26,843 bases of DNA, from the IMG/VR virus record IMGVR_UViG_3300035070_003434, positions 1-26,843 of that record; one strand, written 5' to 3'. This document shows, piece by piece, positions 7,342-14,377 of this stretch; position 1 is the first letter of the stretch, and each line of letters opens with the position of its first letter. Origin of the DNA: a virus. The position numbers and the translations under genes were made by a program. The notes below the pieces were generated by a model that was not told the DNA's origin, did not search any database, and saw only the letters and a program-made list of their open reading frames with translations.

Positions 7342-7404
7342 AAAAACGGGGGCGCGCCGAGCACCTCGTCGGGGAGTCTTCCGCTGAAGACTCGACGCGC
7401 CCCC
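7342..7404 (-). terminator. Multi-hairpin terminator-like RNA between recT and the 5956-7323 gene
   Basis: Read on the minus strand, an outer stem pairs 7404-7396 (GGGGGCGCG) with 7356-7348 (CGCGCCCCC), 9 base pairs. Inside it is a perfect 8-bp hairpin GAGTCTTC-AGCG-GAAGACTC (7393-7374) and a small CGAG-GTG-CTCG hairpin (about 7368-7358). The outer stem is followed by G and then five U residues (7346-7342). A GC stem plus U-run is the classic intrinsic terminator. The nested arms make it a three-way junction rather than a simple hairpin. It lies between the TAG stop of the recT gene and the next Shine-Dalgarno, and is the clearest break in the early operon. Confidence 0.7.
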
Positions 7405-7454
7405 TGGTCACGAACAACGTCGGCGGTCAGACGATGTCGCAGGAGGGGATGGGC

Positions 7455-8885
7455 CTACGACTCGCTCTCGACGTTGCGCGCGACCTCGAGCAGTTGATCC
7501 GGTGTCAGTTCGTCCAGGCTTGCCGGCTTCGCCGTCAGGCCGAGCACTTGCGCCACCTGCGTGTAGGCGGCGTCCTTGGTGAGCTTGGCGGCCTTGAAGT
7601 GATCGTTCAGTCGGCGCCGGAGCGTCATCTTCACGAACACCACCGCGGCCGTCTGGTCGCCGAACACGCGCCAGCGGTCGCCCGTCCACTGTTCGATCGG
7701 CTTGCCGACGGCGAAGCGCAGAGCGCCCTTCTCGGGGTCGTCAGGCTCCCACTCGAACCCGAACAGCACCACGGTGCTGCTGTCGAGCGACCAGTCGCGG
7801 TCGGCGCGCGCAGCTGCCACCTGGTCGACCTGCGGTGCCTCGGCGGCCGGCTCCGGCGTCTCGGCTTCCGGTTCTTCGGCGTCGGCTTCGCCGGCGTCCT
7901 TCACCTGGAAGTCGGGGTCGACGAACGGCGCCAGCTCTGCGTGCGGATGCACGATCGCGAACACCTCGGCGGCCTGGTCGCCGGTGATGTCCTCGCACCG
8001 GATCCACGTCTCCGCGCCGCTGCTGTCGTCGATCGCAATGCACACCTGCAGCTCGAGTCCTTCGCCCCACGTGTCGCCGACGCGCCCCGTCTTCGGCCGC
8101 TTCTTCGTGTGCCGAGCCTTGCGCTTGCGCGGTGCTTCTGGCTCGAACCCGTCGCCGGTGCTGACCGTGTCCGGTTCGGCGGCCGGCGCCGCCGGCGGCA
8201 CCTCGCGCACCGTGAACTCGGCCGGCTTCATGTCAGCGTCGCCGTCTTCGTACAGGTCGGCGGCGAGCGACACACCTTCCAGCACGTCGGCGAAAGCGTC
8301 GCGGATCGTGAACGCCCTCGCGCGGTTGTAGAGCATGCGGTCCGGCGACGTCACCCACGGCGTCGGTTGGCCTTCGCGGCCTGTCTTTCCCCACAGCTTC
8401 GCCAGCTTCGCGTCGTCCACGGAGTACGAACGCTCGACCGTTCGCACCTGCCCGCTCGGCAGCTTGCGCTGGATGCTGACGGTCCAGCAGCGGTCGAGCC
8501 CGGCGATGGTGCCGGTGGCCTTCTCGTCGATGGACACCAGCGAAGGGTGCTGCAGGATCATCGCGACCGGCGCGTCGCCCCACAGCGTCGGGCGACCATT
8601 GATGACGGCGATGGACTTCAGGCACGCCAGCGGCGACAGGCCCAGCGGCAGCCCGGTCGCCAGCGCCACGAACACGCTCGCCGGTTCGCCCTGGAACTGC
8701 TGGGGCACGAGCTTGCTCGCCGCGAAGCGCGAACACATCCGTTCCAGCATGTCCCACACCTCTGGCACCAGCCACCAGCTGCGCGTCAGCTGCCCGGTCT
8801 GCTGCATCTGCGCCAGCTGCTGCGCGCTCTGTTGCGTCCTCGCCGGCATCATCGCCTGCACTGCCATCTTTGCATCGTCTGTCAT
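7455..8885 (-). CDS. recT: RecT-family single-strand annealing protein with about 250-residue C-terminal extension
   Basis: Start taken at ATG 8885; GTG at 8897 is an in-frame alternative. Residues about 25-225 match the RecT family closely: ATGLPLGLSPLACLKSIAVI, NGRPTLWGDAP, SYSVDDAKLAKLWGKTG and a final RMLYNRARAFTIRDAFADVL. RecT proteins anneal complementary single strands and work with an exonuclease during phage recombination. Here the upstream gene is a RecB/Cas4-like nuclease. Normal RecT proteins are about 260-340 residues. This one is 476. The extra part has a basic patch (RKRKARHTKKRPKTGR), a compact domain (LELQVCIAIDDSSGAETWIR...), an acidic Glu/Pro/Ala linker and a helical end (LTPDQLLEVARN). 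It ends with TAG at 7455 and is followed by the terminator-like element. Confidence 0.93.
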   Translation of the reverse strand: MTDDAKMAVQAMMPARTQQSAQQLAQMQQTGQLTRSWWLVPEVWDMLERMCSRFAASKLVPQQFQGEPASVFVALATGLPLGLSPLACLKSIAVINGRPTLWGDAPVAMILQHPSLVSIDEKATGTIAGLDRCWTVSIQRKLPSGQVRTVERSYSVDDAKLAKLWGKTGREGQPTPWVTSPDRMLYNRARAFTIRDAFADVLEGVSLAADLYEDGDADMKPAEFTVREVPPAAPAAEPDTVSTGDGFEPEAPRKRKARHTKKRPKTGRVGDTWGEGLELQVCIAIDDSSGAETWIRCEDITGDQAAEVFAIVHPHAELAPFVDPDFQVKDAGEADAEEPEAETPEPAAEAPQVDQVAAARADRDWSLDSSTVVLFGFEWEPDDPEKGALRFAVGKPIEQWTGDRWRVFGDQTAAVVFVKMTLRRRLNDHFKAAKLTKDAAYTQVAQVLGLTAKPASLDELTPDQLLEVARNVESES

Positions 8886-8976
8886 GGTCGACCACACTCG
8901 GCCCCCGCGTGTTTCGGTTGCGCCCTTGTCGATGCCGGCGGGGGTCGGCGGCGTCGCAGCGCGGTAGGGAATGAGA

Positions 8977-9828
8977 TCAGGAAACGACTCTGCCGCCGTG
9001 CCTCGCCTCGCAGTCCACGGCGAACCCGCACCAGCGGCGCGAACACAGTTGGTGGTTGCGGTTCGGCACCCAGTCGCCAGACGCGTAGGCGCGCGCGATG
9101 GTGCGGCGTGCAATCTCCATGCGGTGCAGCACGTGCTCGACCGCGCCGTCGCTGACGATCGTGCGAACCACCTGCACCTTCGGCGTCACCAGGTCGGTGC
9201 GCATGTTGTGGAACTGGAACAGCGGCACGTTCAGACCGCGCGTGTAGATCGCCGGCTGCGCGCTGCGCAGCACCTCGGCCTCGCCGTAGGTGCGCCGCGA
9301 TGCCTTCTGGTCGATGCACGTCGCCGCGACCTTCACGCCAGGAGAGTCGACGGACGCCAGCAAGTCGACCTTGCCGAACACGCGCCACGTCGTCGCGATG
9401 CCGCATGCCTCGTCGAGATCCTTGCGCGCGCTGGTGACCTCGAACTCGATCGGAACCTGCGGTTCGCGCAACGGTTGCACGTAGACGGCGACGCGGTCGC
9501 GCCACGTCACCACGCCGGCGGCGCCGGTGTCGAGCATCTTGCCGGGGTGCTCGTCGACGCCCCACTCCTCGACCTTGCGCGATTCGATCGCCCACCAGTC
9601 GGCGAACAGGTCGCGCACTTCGTTGGCACTGTCGGTCTCGCGCGTGCGGAGCTTGGTGGCGTAGACGTTGTTCGCGCACGCGTCGAACGCGTTGCCGAAC
9701 GCCTGCGCGGCGCCTGGCGGCCGGCGGCGGCCCAGCACGTAGCGCTGGAAGAACGCCTCGGGGCAGCGCTCGACCAGCTCGAGCTTCGACGGCGTGAAGG
9801 TTTCCAGGACTTGCTCGAGCGTCTTCAT
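8977..9828 (-). CDS. RecB/Cas4-like PD-(D/E)XK nuclease with probable Fe-S cluster
   Basis: ATG at 9828 overlaps the upstream TGA (ATGA). The 283-residue protein opens with the PSKLELVERCPEAFFQRYVLG pattern typical of PDDEXK_1/Cas4/AddB-type nucleases. The active site is visible as GKVDLLAS followed by CIDQKAS (Asp, then D-x-K). Cys22 plus three cysteines near the C-terminus (LCSRRWCGFAVDC) form the 1+3 spacing of a 4Fe-4S cluster in Cas4/AddB-like nucleases. The predicted role is 5'-end resection to make single strands for the RecT protein encoded just downstream. The gap to recT (8886-8976) contains complementary CCCCCGC/GCGGGGG arms with a loop of about 28 bases and no U-run. Confidence 0.9.
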   Translation of the reverse strand: MKTLEQVLETFTPSKLELVERCPEAFFQRYVLGRRRPPGAAQAFGNAFDACANNVYATKLRTRETDSANEVRDLFADWWAIESRKVEEWGVDEHPGKMLDTGAAGVVTWRDRVAVYVQPLREPQVPIEFEVTSARKDLDEACGIATTWRVFGKVDLLASVDSPGVKVAATCIDQKASRRTYGEAEVLRSAQPAIYTRGLNVPLFQFHNMRTDLVTPKVQVVRTIVSDGAVEHVLHRMEIARRTIARAYASGDWVPNRNHQLCSRRWCGFAVDCEARHGGRVVS

Positions 9829-10001
9829 TGGTTGTTCTTCAGGACGTGCCCGGTTCCGTTGCACTCACCGCAGTCGCACACCTCGACGACGCCGGCGCCC
9901 ATCGTGACGCCGGCGAGGAAGTGAGGCCCTGGCACTTCGACGCAGCCGGTGCCGTCGCAGCCAGTGCAACGATCGCAGTGCGGTTCCTCCGTCGGCTTCA
10001 C
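9825..10001 (-). CDS. Small DnaJ-type zinc-finger protein (58 aa)
   Basis: A short gene that is easily missed. GTG at 10001 overlaps the upstream TGA (GTGA), and its own TGA overlaps the next ATG (ATGA at 9828-9825). The sequence has two CxxCxGxG-like knots: CDRCTGCDGTGC (residues 9-20) and CDCGECNGTGH (residues 42-52), separated by a hydrophobic stretch. This is the zinc-binding pattern of the DnaJ cysteine-rich domain without the J domain. Such stand-alone modules occur in phage early operons and are of unknown function. Perfect coupling on both sides and high third-position G/C support it. Confidence 0.85.
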   Translation of the reverse strand: MKPTEEPHCDRCTGCDGTGCVEVPGPHFLAGVTMGAGVVEVCDCGECNGTGHVLKNNQ

Positions 10002-10591
10002 CACAGATCACCATCCGCCAGGTCGGCGCTTGCCTTGTTGAGCGTCTCGCGCACTCGATCAGGGTCGAGCGGCAGCGGCGGCACGGCTTCGCGCAGTGCC
10101 TGCTTCTCGGCCTTGGTGTAGGACGCGACGCACACGTGCCCGCGCATGTTCTCGGCCAGCCCAACGACGCCGCAGCGCAGGCACACCAGCTGCGGGTGCA
10201 CGTGGTCGTAGGTGCCATCGCAGAGGCCACACATCGACGGCGCCCGGTTCTCCATCCCGAAAGTCGGTTGCAGCATCGCCGCTGGGTCGGCGTCGGCGAC
10301 GCGATCCGCCGCAGCCCGCTCAGCAGCCATGCCGGCATCGACCTCGGTGGCGACCGTCTTTGGCTTGCTCGCAGAGAACCGGTCACGCTGCGGGCACGTG
10401 GCGAAGTGTGAGACGAACGCCGCCGGCTGTCGTGTGGCGACCGGGTTGCCACCGTCCATCTGCACCAGATACACCGGCGGCGTCGGGTCGAGCGGGTGCC
10501 GCTTGCCGTCGATGTCCGTCGCCCACACGATCGGCTTGCCGCAGCCCTTACACGGGGTGCGCGGGAAGGGGTCATTCGGTTGCTTTGGCAT
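9998..10591 (-). CDS. Zinc-ribbon early protein ending in DGDLW (197 aa)
   Basis: ATG at 10591 has a strong GGGGAGG Shine-Dalgarno 7-8 bases upstream. N-terminal pattern: CKGCGKPIVWATDIDGKRHPLD (Cys14, Cys17) with a later SHFATCPQRDRF (His and Cys), a four-ligand zinc site shared by a widespread but uncharacterised family of small phage proteins. A second site follows near residues 125-155 (CGLC ... CLRC ... HVC). The C-terminus is acidic and ends LADGDLW. Its TGA overlaps the GTG of the DnaJ-type zinc gene. It is probably a nucleic-acid or protein-interaction factor in the early operon, by inference from the zinc motifs only. Confidence 0.85.
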   Translation of the reverse strand: MPKQPNDPFPRTPCKGCGKPIVWATDIDGKRHPLDPTPPVYLVQMDGGNPVATRQPAAFVSHFATCPQRDRFSASKPKTVATEVDAGMAAERAAADRVADADPAAMLQPTFGMENRAPSMCGLCDGTYDHVHPQLVCLRCGVVGLAENMRGHVCVASYTKAEKQALREAVPPLPLDPDRVRETLNKASADLADGDLW

Positions 10592-10592
10592 G

Positions 10593-10821
10593 TCAGTCCT
10601 CCCCGTTGCCGAGCAGAAGAGTCGGCCCGTGTGTTGTGGGTGATGGCGTGTTCGATCTGCGGTTGCAGCACCTGTTGGCATGGTTGTGCCACCAGAGGCT
10701 TCCGACCAGGTCGTCGGTGAGCGTAGCGGCGGCCGTGCGCGCGGTAGCTGATGAACCAGACGCCGAAGGCCTTGCCGGCCTTCTTGCGGCGGTACAGCGA
10801 TCCGTGCGCGCGGCGGGACAT
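10593..10821 (-). pseudogene. Frameshifted small gene with integrase-N-terminus-like start
   Basis: ATG at 10821 overlaps the upstream TGA (TGATG). The first 35 codons (MSRRAHGSLYRRKKAGKAFG, then VWFISYRAHGRRYAH) resemble the N-terminal arm-binding domain of tyrosine integrases (GS-x-Y-x-R ... W-x-I-x-Y ... G-x-R). After about codon 35, third-position G/C shifts to the +1 frame, which reads TLTDDLVGSLWWHNHANRCC and onward and stops at TGA 10595-10593, one base before the next ATG, as expected in this operon. No in-frame start exists for the +1 part, so an indel, a sequencing error or programmed frameshifting is needed. Staying in the ATG frame would run deep into the next gene. No catalytic domain follows, so this is not an intact integrase. 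Confidence 0.5.
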
Positions 10822-11396
10822 CAGACCGACTCCGTCTTCTCGCGGATGCGGCGGATGGTTGCGCGCACCTCCTCTACGTCGTCGATCACCCATCGCTTCT
10901 CGTGCTCCATCACGCCGAGGTCGTGGGTATGCATGGGCTGCCCTGACACCAGCAGCGCCAGCAGCGCGTCGCGGTCGGCCACCAGATCCCGCACCGCGTC
11001 TGCGAGCGGCGGCAACTCCTGCACCGCCGAGTCCTCAACGTCAGACGGCTGCACGTAGGATGCGATGTCGTCCACTGTGCCGCGCAGCTTCGCGTTCTCC
11101 TCGGCGGCGGCGAGGAGGGCAGGCATGGCATGGTAAGCGCGCACGAGAAACGTTGCGATCTCGACGCGGAGGGGACCGTTGCCGATCAACGCGACAGTCG
11201 CTGGATCGGGCGCGTCACCGAGTACGAACAGGCAGTCCGTGGTCGATGCGTCCGGGCCGCACACCCACTTCTCACGCAGTTGCGCCAACATGTCGTCGAA
11301 CGAAGCCACGTCAGGCATCCTGGCGCCGCGCCAGTTCGTGGGCAGAAGTTGCAGGAGAGCCAGCAACTCCAAGACGCACTCGGGTGTGAGATCCAT
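10821..11396 (-). CDS. Ea22-like early protein of unknown function (191 aa)
   Basis: ATG at 11396 overlaps the upstream TGA (TGATG); a longer in-frame start at 11423 would lie inside the upstream gene. The N-terminal half (MDLTPECVLELLALLQLLP ... LVRAYHAMPALLAAAEENAKL) has the 'ALPALLAA-EENAKLR' pattern typical of small phage early proteins such as those of the Ea22 group. Near residue 145 it has ADAVRDLVADRDALLALLV, a helical coiled region. The C-terminus is charged (EVRATIRRIREKTESV). No catalytic motif is visible. Function is unknown. Confidence 0.82.
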   Translation of the reverse strand: MDLTPECVLELLALLQLLPTNWRGARMPDVASFDDMLAQLREKWVCGPDASTTDCLFVLGDAPDPATVALIGNGPLRVEIATFLVRAYHAMPALLAAAEENAKLRGTVDDIASYVQPSDVEDSAVQELPPLADAVRDLVADRDALLALLVSGQPMHTHDLGVMEHEKRWVIDDVEEVRATIRRIREKTESV

Positions 11397-11851
11397 CAGC
11401 TGTCGGCCCCCTGCCGCTGCCACCAGTCCAACACCTCCGCCCGATCGAACAGCAGTTTCCCGCCGACCCGTCGAGGCCTCGGGAACTCGCCGCGCGCGAC
11501 CATCTTCTCGATCGTGGTGCGGCCCAGGTTCACGAACGCGCGGACCTGGCGCATCGTCAAGGTGACCGACTCGGTCTGGCTGGTGGTGCTCATAGCGCTC
11601 TCGTCCCGAACGTGCTCGCGACTGGTGCTGGTGCTCGTTCTGGATGACTCGTCCTCAACGGTGCTGATGCCGCACGCTACGGCTTCTAGCTTCGCGCGGA
11701 TCACCAGCAGCAGCGCGCGCCACCGCGCCTTGCAGGCCTGCTCCCAGTGCCTCAGCGCTACCGACGGGGCCCGTCGGCCTCGGCCGCTCTTGGTGTACTC
11801 GGCCCGCGTGCGGTCCACGGGCACGGTCGTCGACTCTGCGAATCGTCTCAC
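11396..11851 (-). CDS. AlpA/excisionase-like helix-turn-helix protein with N-terminal extension (151 aa)
   Basis: GTG at 11851 gives the usual GTGA overlap; a GTG three bases earlier is equally possible. The last 60 residues are a MerR/AlpA-type winged HTH: LTMRQVRAFVNLGRTTIEKM, then FPRPRRVGGKLLFDRAEVLDWW, the pattern of the HTH_17/AlpA family. Such proteins act as excisionases or small transcription activators. The first 85 residues are basic with a helix (ALRHWEQACKARWRALLLVI) and a Ser/Thr-rich linker. An internal ATG (MSTTSQTESVTL, at about 11593) could express the HTH part alone. With an integrase-like fragment downstream, an excision or regulatory role is plausible. Confidence 0.82.
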   Translation of the reverse strand: MRRFAESTTVPVDRTRAEYTKSGRGRRAPSVALRHWEQACKARWRALLLVIRAKLEAVACGISTVEDESSRTSTSTSREHVRDESAMSTTSQTESVTLTMRQVRAFVNLGRTTIEKMVARGEFPRPRRVGGKLLFDRAEVLDWWQRQGADS

Positions 11852-12393
11852 CACAGTTCTTCACCACGTTGTGCAGCCGGCTCGGCCGCTGGTTTCGCTC
11901 TGCGCCGCGGCGCCGCCGGCACCGGCGCGGGAACGCCCCGCGCTTCGCGCTCCTGCGTCACGAGCTCCCGCAGCTTCTCGACACTGACGCCGAGCTCGTC
12001 CGCGACCACCTGCTCGGCGGCGCCGTCGCCGACGATGCGGCAGTAGGCAAGCCCGCGCGTGCGCGCCGCGGCCTGCTCGGGCGACGGCTCACGCGACAGC
12101 GGCGTCTCGTTCACCCCGCCGGCCTGCGCCTTCGCCGCGGCCTGCAGCTTGCGCACGTCGGTCAGAGCCGCGCGCCAGCGCACCGCCGACGACGTCGCCC
12201 AGCCCACCCAGTGCCCCACCGTGTGCAGCTTGCGCCGCGTGCGGTGCGACCATGTCACGAGTTCGGCCAGGTCTTCCTCGGCCATGCCCTCGTTGACCAG
12301 CCGCACCGCGCGCTCGCGCCGCTTCTCCGGCCGACCGATGTCGACGCCGGCTTGCGCCAGCAGTTCCTCGATCGCGTCGGCGGTGGTGCTCAC
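11848..12393 (-). CDS. Helical early protein ending in GEELW (181 aa)
   Basis: GTG at 12393 overlaps the upstream TGA (GTGA). The protein is largely helical: an N-terminal segment (TTADAIEELLAQAGVDIGRP), a basic middle (VTWSHRTRRKLHTVGHWVGW), then GAAEQVVADELGVSVEKLREL, which looks like a helix-turn-helix. It ends in an Ala/Pro/Arg-rich linker (VPAPVPAAPRRRAKPAAEP) and a short acidic tip GEELW. The design of globular domain, flexible basic linker and conserved tip resembles proteins that dock a partner through the C-terminus. No family recognised; replication or regulation is inferred from context. Confidence 0.83.
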   Translation of the reverse strand: MSTTADAIEELLAQAGVDIGRPEKRRERAVRLVNEGMAEEDLAELVTWSHRTRRKLHTVGHWVGWATSSAVRWRAALTDVRKLQAAAKAQAGGVNETPLSREPSPEQAAARTRGLAYCRIVGDGAAEQVVADELGVSVEKLRELVTQEREARGVPAPVPAAPRRRAKPAAEPAAQRGEELW

Positions 12394-12761
12394 GTCGAAG
12401 GCTGCAGGTTGCGGGTTTCCTTCTTCGCGTCGCGCATCGCCGCACGACACGCATCACGCGCGGCGTTGCCGAGGTCGGCCACTTCCTCGAGACACGCCAG
12501 CTTCACGCCGTCGCTCTCGCTCGCGAGCCCGTGCGCGATCGCCTTCGCCATCACCCCGACGAGATCCTTCGCCGTGCGCAGCCCCTTGGCGGCCTGGCTC
12601 GTCTTCGCCGTGTCGCGGTCCTCGTCGGCCTGGTCGCCGAGGAAGCCCGCGGCCTGGTCGGCCTTGTCGGTGCCGCCGGCGGCGTCCCATGAACTGGCGG
12701 TCCTGCGATCGGCCACCCCTTCCTTTGCGTGCTGTGCCATTCGTTCGGTCCTTGCGATCAC
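12390..12761 (-). CDS. Ala-rich helical early protein (123 aa)
   Basis: GTG at 12761 overlaps the upstream TGA (GTGA) and reads MIARTERMAQHAKEG; the internal ATG at 12740 with AAGGA about 9 bases upstream is an alternative start (116 aa). The first half is polar and probably disordered (ADRRTASSWDAAGGTDKADQ). The second half is helical (AKDLVGVMAKAIAHGLASES ... AARDACRAAMRDAKKETRNL). No motif recognised. It lies between the four-cysteine zinc protein and the GEELW protein. Confidence 0.8.
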   Translation of the reverse strand: MIARTERMAQHAKEGVADRRTASSWDAAGGTDKADQAAGFLGDQADEDRDTAKTSQAAKGLRTAKDLVGVMAKAIAHGLASESDGVKLACLEEVADLGNAARDACRAAMRDAKKETRNLQPST

Positions 12762-13027
12762 CAGAGGTCTTCGCCGACGGCCGGGTGATCGTCGGTCGGC
12801 GGTTGGTTGTCGACGACGTCGCCGGCGTTGAGCCGGTGCGCGTCGGGAAGGTTGTTGGTCTTGCTCGCGTAGCGCGCCACGAAGCACGCCTCGGAGCAGA
12901 ACAGCGGCGACGACCACACGGCTTCGTCGAAGAACGCGTCGCCGTCCATGCGCAGCATCTGGCCGCAGCGCGCGCACGGGATCGGGCGCGGGGGGAGGCC
13001 TACGCCGAGGAAGCGGGCGCGGATCAC
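12758..13027 (-). CDS. Small four-cysteine zinc protein ending in GEDLW (89 aa)
   Basis: GTG at 13027 overlaps the upstream TGA (GTGA). Cys18 and Cys21 (CARC) and Cys44 and Cys48 (CSEAC) form a treble-clef-like zinc site, the second pair being preceded by SSPLFCS as in MYM/FCS-type fingers. The C-terminal third is polar (NNLPDAHRLNAGDVVDNQPP) and ends HPAVGEDLW. The tip matches the ends of three other early proteins in the window. Probably a small adaptor or nucleic-acid-binding protein, inferred only from these features. Confidence 0.85.
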   Translation of the reverse strand: MIRARFLGVGLPPRPIPCARCGQMLRMDGDAFFDEAVWSSPLFCSEACFVARYASKTNNLPDAHRLNAGDVVDNQPPTDDHPAVGEDLW

Positions 13028-13413
13028 GCTGCCTCCATGCGCGCAACTCGACGGAGTTCGCGGTAACGCCGATTGGCCCCACCGAAGAACAGGCGGCCTT
13101 CGCGCCGCCGCTCGATGCGGTAGTTGATGGTGCGTAGCGCCATCTGCTCGTCCGTCGGCGGCTGCTTACTCCACATCTCGGGGGCGTCCCATTGGGCCAC
13201 CTGGTGCCATTTGGCCCCGCGCTCCAGGTGCATCAACTGCCCGACCATGGGGCCATTGAGGAATACCACGCCACCGTCGTCCGCGTCGACGAACATCGAC
13301 ATCGCCAAGAACTCCAGGCCGCGCGCCACCCAGGACATCGAACGCCAGTAGGCTGCCTTGGAGCGCGCCTTGTGCCGGCGGTGCCGAACACGCCGATTTG
13401 ATCGGTCGGTCAC
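13024..13413 (-). CDS. Basic early protein of unknown function (129 aa)
   Basis: GTG at 13413, 28 bases after the stop of the Lar-like gene. The N-terminus is strongly basic (MTDRSNRRVRHRRHKARSKA), followed by an Ala/Trp helix and a compact segment (MFVDADDGGVVFLNGPMVGQ). The C-terminus is again basic (YRIERRREGRLFFGGANRRY). The two arginine-rich ends suggest nucleic-acid binding. No family recognised. Its stop overlaps the next GTG (GTGA). Confidence 0.78.
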   Translation of the reverse strand: MTDRSNRRVRHRRHKARSKAAYWRSMSWVARGLEFLAMSMFVDADDGGVVFLNGPMVGQLMHLERGAKWHQVAQWDAPEMWSKQPPTDEQMALRTINYRIERRREGRLFFGGANRRYRELRRVARMEAA

Positions 13414-13441
13414 GGCTTCCTCGTTCGCGCAGTGTCACGCT

Positions 13442-13672
13442 TCACGCTTCACGCTCTGCGCGCTCGCGCGCACCGTCACCGCGGAACCGATGGTCCCAGC
13501 GCTCGACCGCGCCGACGCGCGTGCCACCGGTCGGGCCACGGCCGCCGCACGTCAGGCACTCGCACCACAGCGCGGCCAGCGATCCAGTCGAGAAGGCCGA
13601 TGCGTTCGCGCGGATCTCGACGCGCCGCGAGCCGCAGAACGGGCACCGCTTGATGTTCTCGCCGGTTGGCAT
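13442..13672 (-). CDS. Lar-like zinc-finger protein (76 aa)
   Basis: ATG at 13672. The sequence KRCPFCGSRRVEIR ... WCECLTCGGRGPTGG ... AVERWDHRF has the layout of the Lar restriction-alleviation family: a CPFCG knuckle (Cys10, Cys13), a second CxxCG knuckle (Cys39, Cys42) followed by GP, and a terminal W-(N/D) element. Rac-prophage Lar modulates type I restriction-modification in E. coli. Most phage homologues are untested, so anti-restriction is only a candidate function. An upstream candidate promoter lies at 13733-13760. Confidence 0.85.
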   Translation of the reverse strand: MPTGENIKRCPFCGSRRVEIRANASAFSTGSLAALWCECLTCGGRGPTGGTRVGAVERWDHRFRGDGARERAEREA

Positions 13673-13732
13673 GTGGACTCCACGTGCGCGGCGGAAGGCA
13701 CCACACCACCCGCCAGCAGCACGACGTCGGTA

Positions 13733-13760
13733 GCTTTACACTCCCGCGGCGGAACGTCAA
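13733..13760 (-). promoter_or_regulatory. Candidate promoter upstream of the Lar-like gene
   Basis: On the minus strand TTGACG (13760-13755) is followed after 16 bases by TAAAGC (13738-13733). A second TTGACG begins 15 bases further upstream (13775-13770). The -35 match is good and the -10 weak. It lies in the 108-base gap between the 13781 stop and the Lar-like ATG, a gap wider than most here. A short open frame starting MLDVPPRECK covers the same bases but has no sensible end. Confidence 0.35.
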
Positions 13761-13780
13761 GCATGCGGCTTCGTTTTTCG

Positions 13781-14374
13781 TCAAGCGAGCCGCAGCCGGT
13801 GCCGCATCCGCAGCGCCGACGGTGCGAGCTTCGGCGGCAGCCGCAGTTCGGCGAACCGGCTCGCCACGCGCGCGGCGGCCACCAGTTCGTTGCCGGCGAC
13901 GGCCGGCGACGTTCCGGCGGCGACCAGGTCGAGGAACCGACGCTGGATGTTCTCGCGCGTCTGCACATCGGCGGCGGTGCGCACCGGCACCGTCGCCACA
14001 CGCGACCGCGCGGCCACGTGCGCCACGAGCTCGGCCGCATCAGCCTGGCGACGACGATCGACCGTGCCGGCCAGCAGCGGCACGGCACCGCCGATGCCGC
14101 GGCGCTTGCACCTGCACTTCGCCACGGCCTCGGGGTCGCGCCGCAGCACCACACAGAGCCAGCCACCGCCGCGGCCGCGCTGCAGGTGGTGCGCCAGGAA
14201 CGTCAGCAGGTCGCTGGGCGAGAACCGGCGTCGCACCAGTTCGCGGGCCATCGAACGACGTTGGCCAGGTGCAAGGCCGAGCACGCCGGCGGCACTCAGC
14301 AACGCCGATGCTGCTTCGACGTCGTCGCTCCAGTCGCGCGCACCAGCGGCGCGCAAGGCCTGCAGTCCCTCCAC
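13781..14374 (-). CDS. Helical early protein of unknown function (197 aa)
   Basis: GTG at 14374 is the first start after an in-frame TGA two codons upstream, four bases after the stop of the preceding small gene. Helical segments: SDDVEAASALLSAAGVLGLA, then RELVRRRFSPSDLLTFLAHHL, WLCVVLRRDPEAVAKCRCKR, and a C-terminal basic end. The SPSDLLTFLAHHLQRGRGGG block resembles the C-terminal helical domains of some phage replication or DNA-binding proteins, but I cannot name a family. It is among the first genes of the early operon. Confidence 0.8.
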   Translation of the reverse strand: MEGLQALRAAGARDWSDDVEAASALLSAAGVLGLAPGQRRSMARELVRRRFSPSDLLTFLAHHLQRGRGGGWLCVVLRRDPEAVAKCRCKRRGIGGAVPLLAGTVDRRRQADAAELVAHVAARSRVATVPVRTAADVQTRENIQRRFLDLVAAGTSPAVAGNELVAAARVASRFAELRLPPKLAPSALRMRHRLRLA

Positions 14375-14377
14375 TCG

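Noticed and set aside
13552-13751. Small minus-strand protein starting MLDVPPRECK
   Set aside because: Its first 30 codons look partly coding, but the frame runs on through the Lar-like gene with no proper end.
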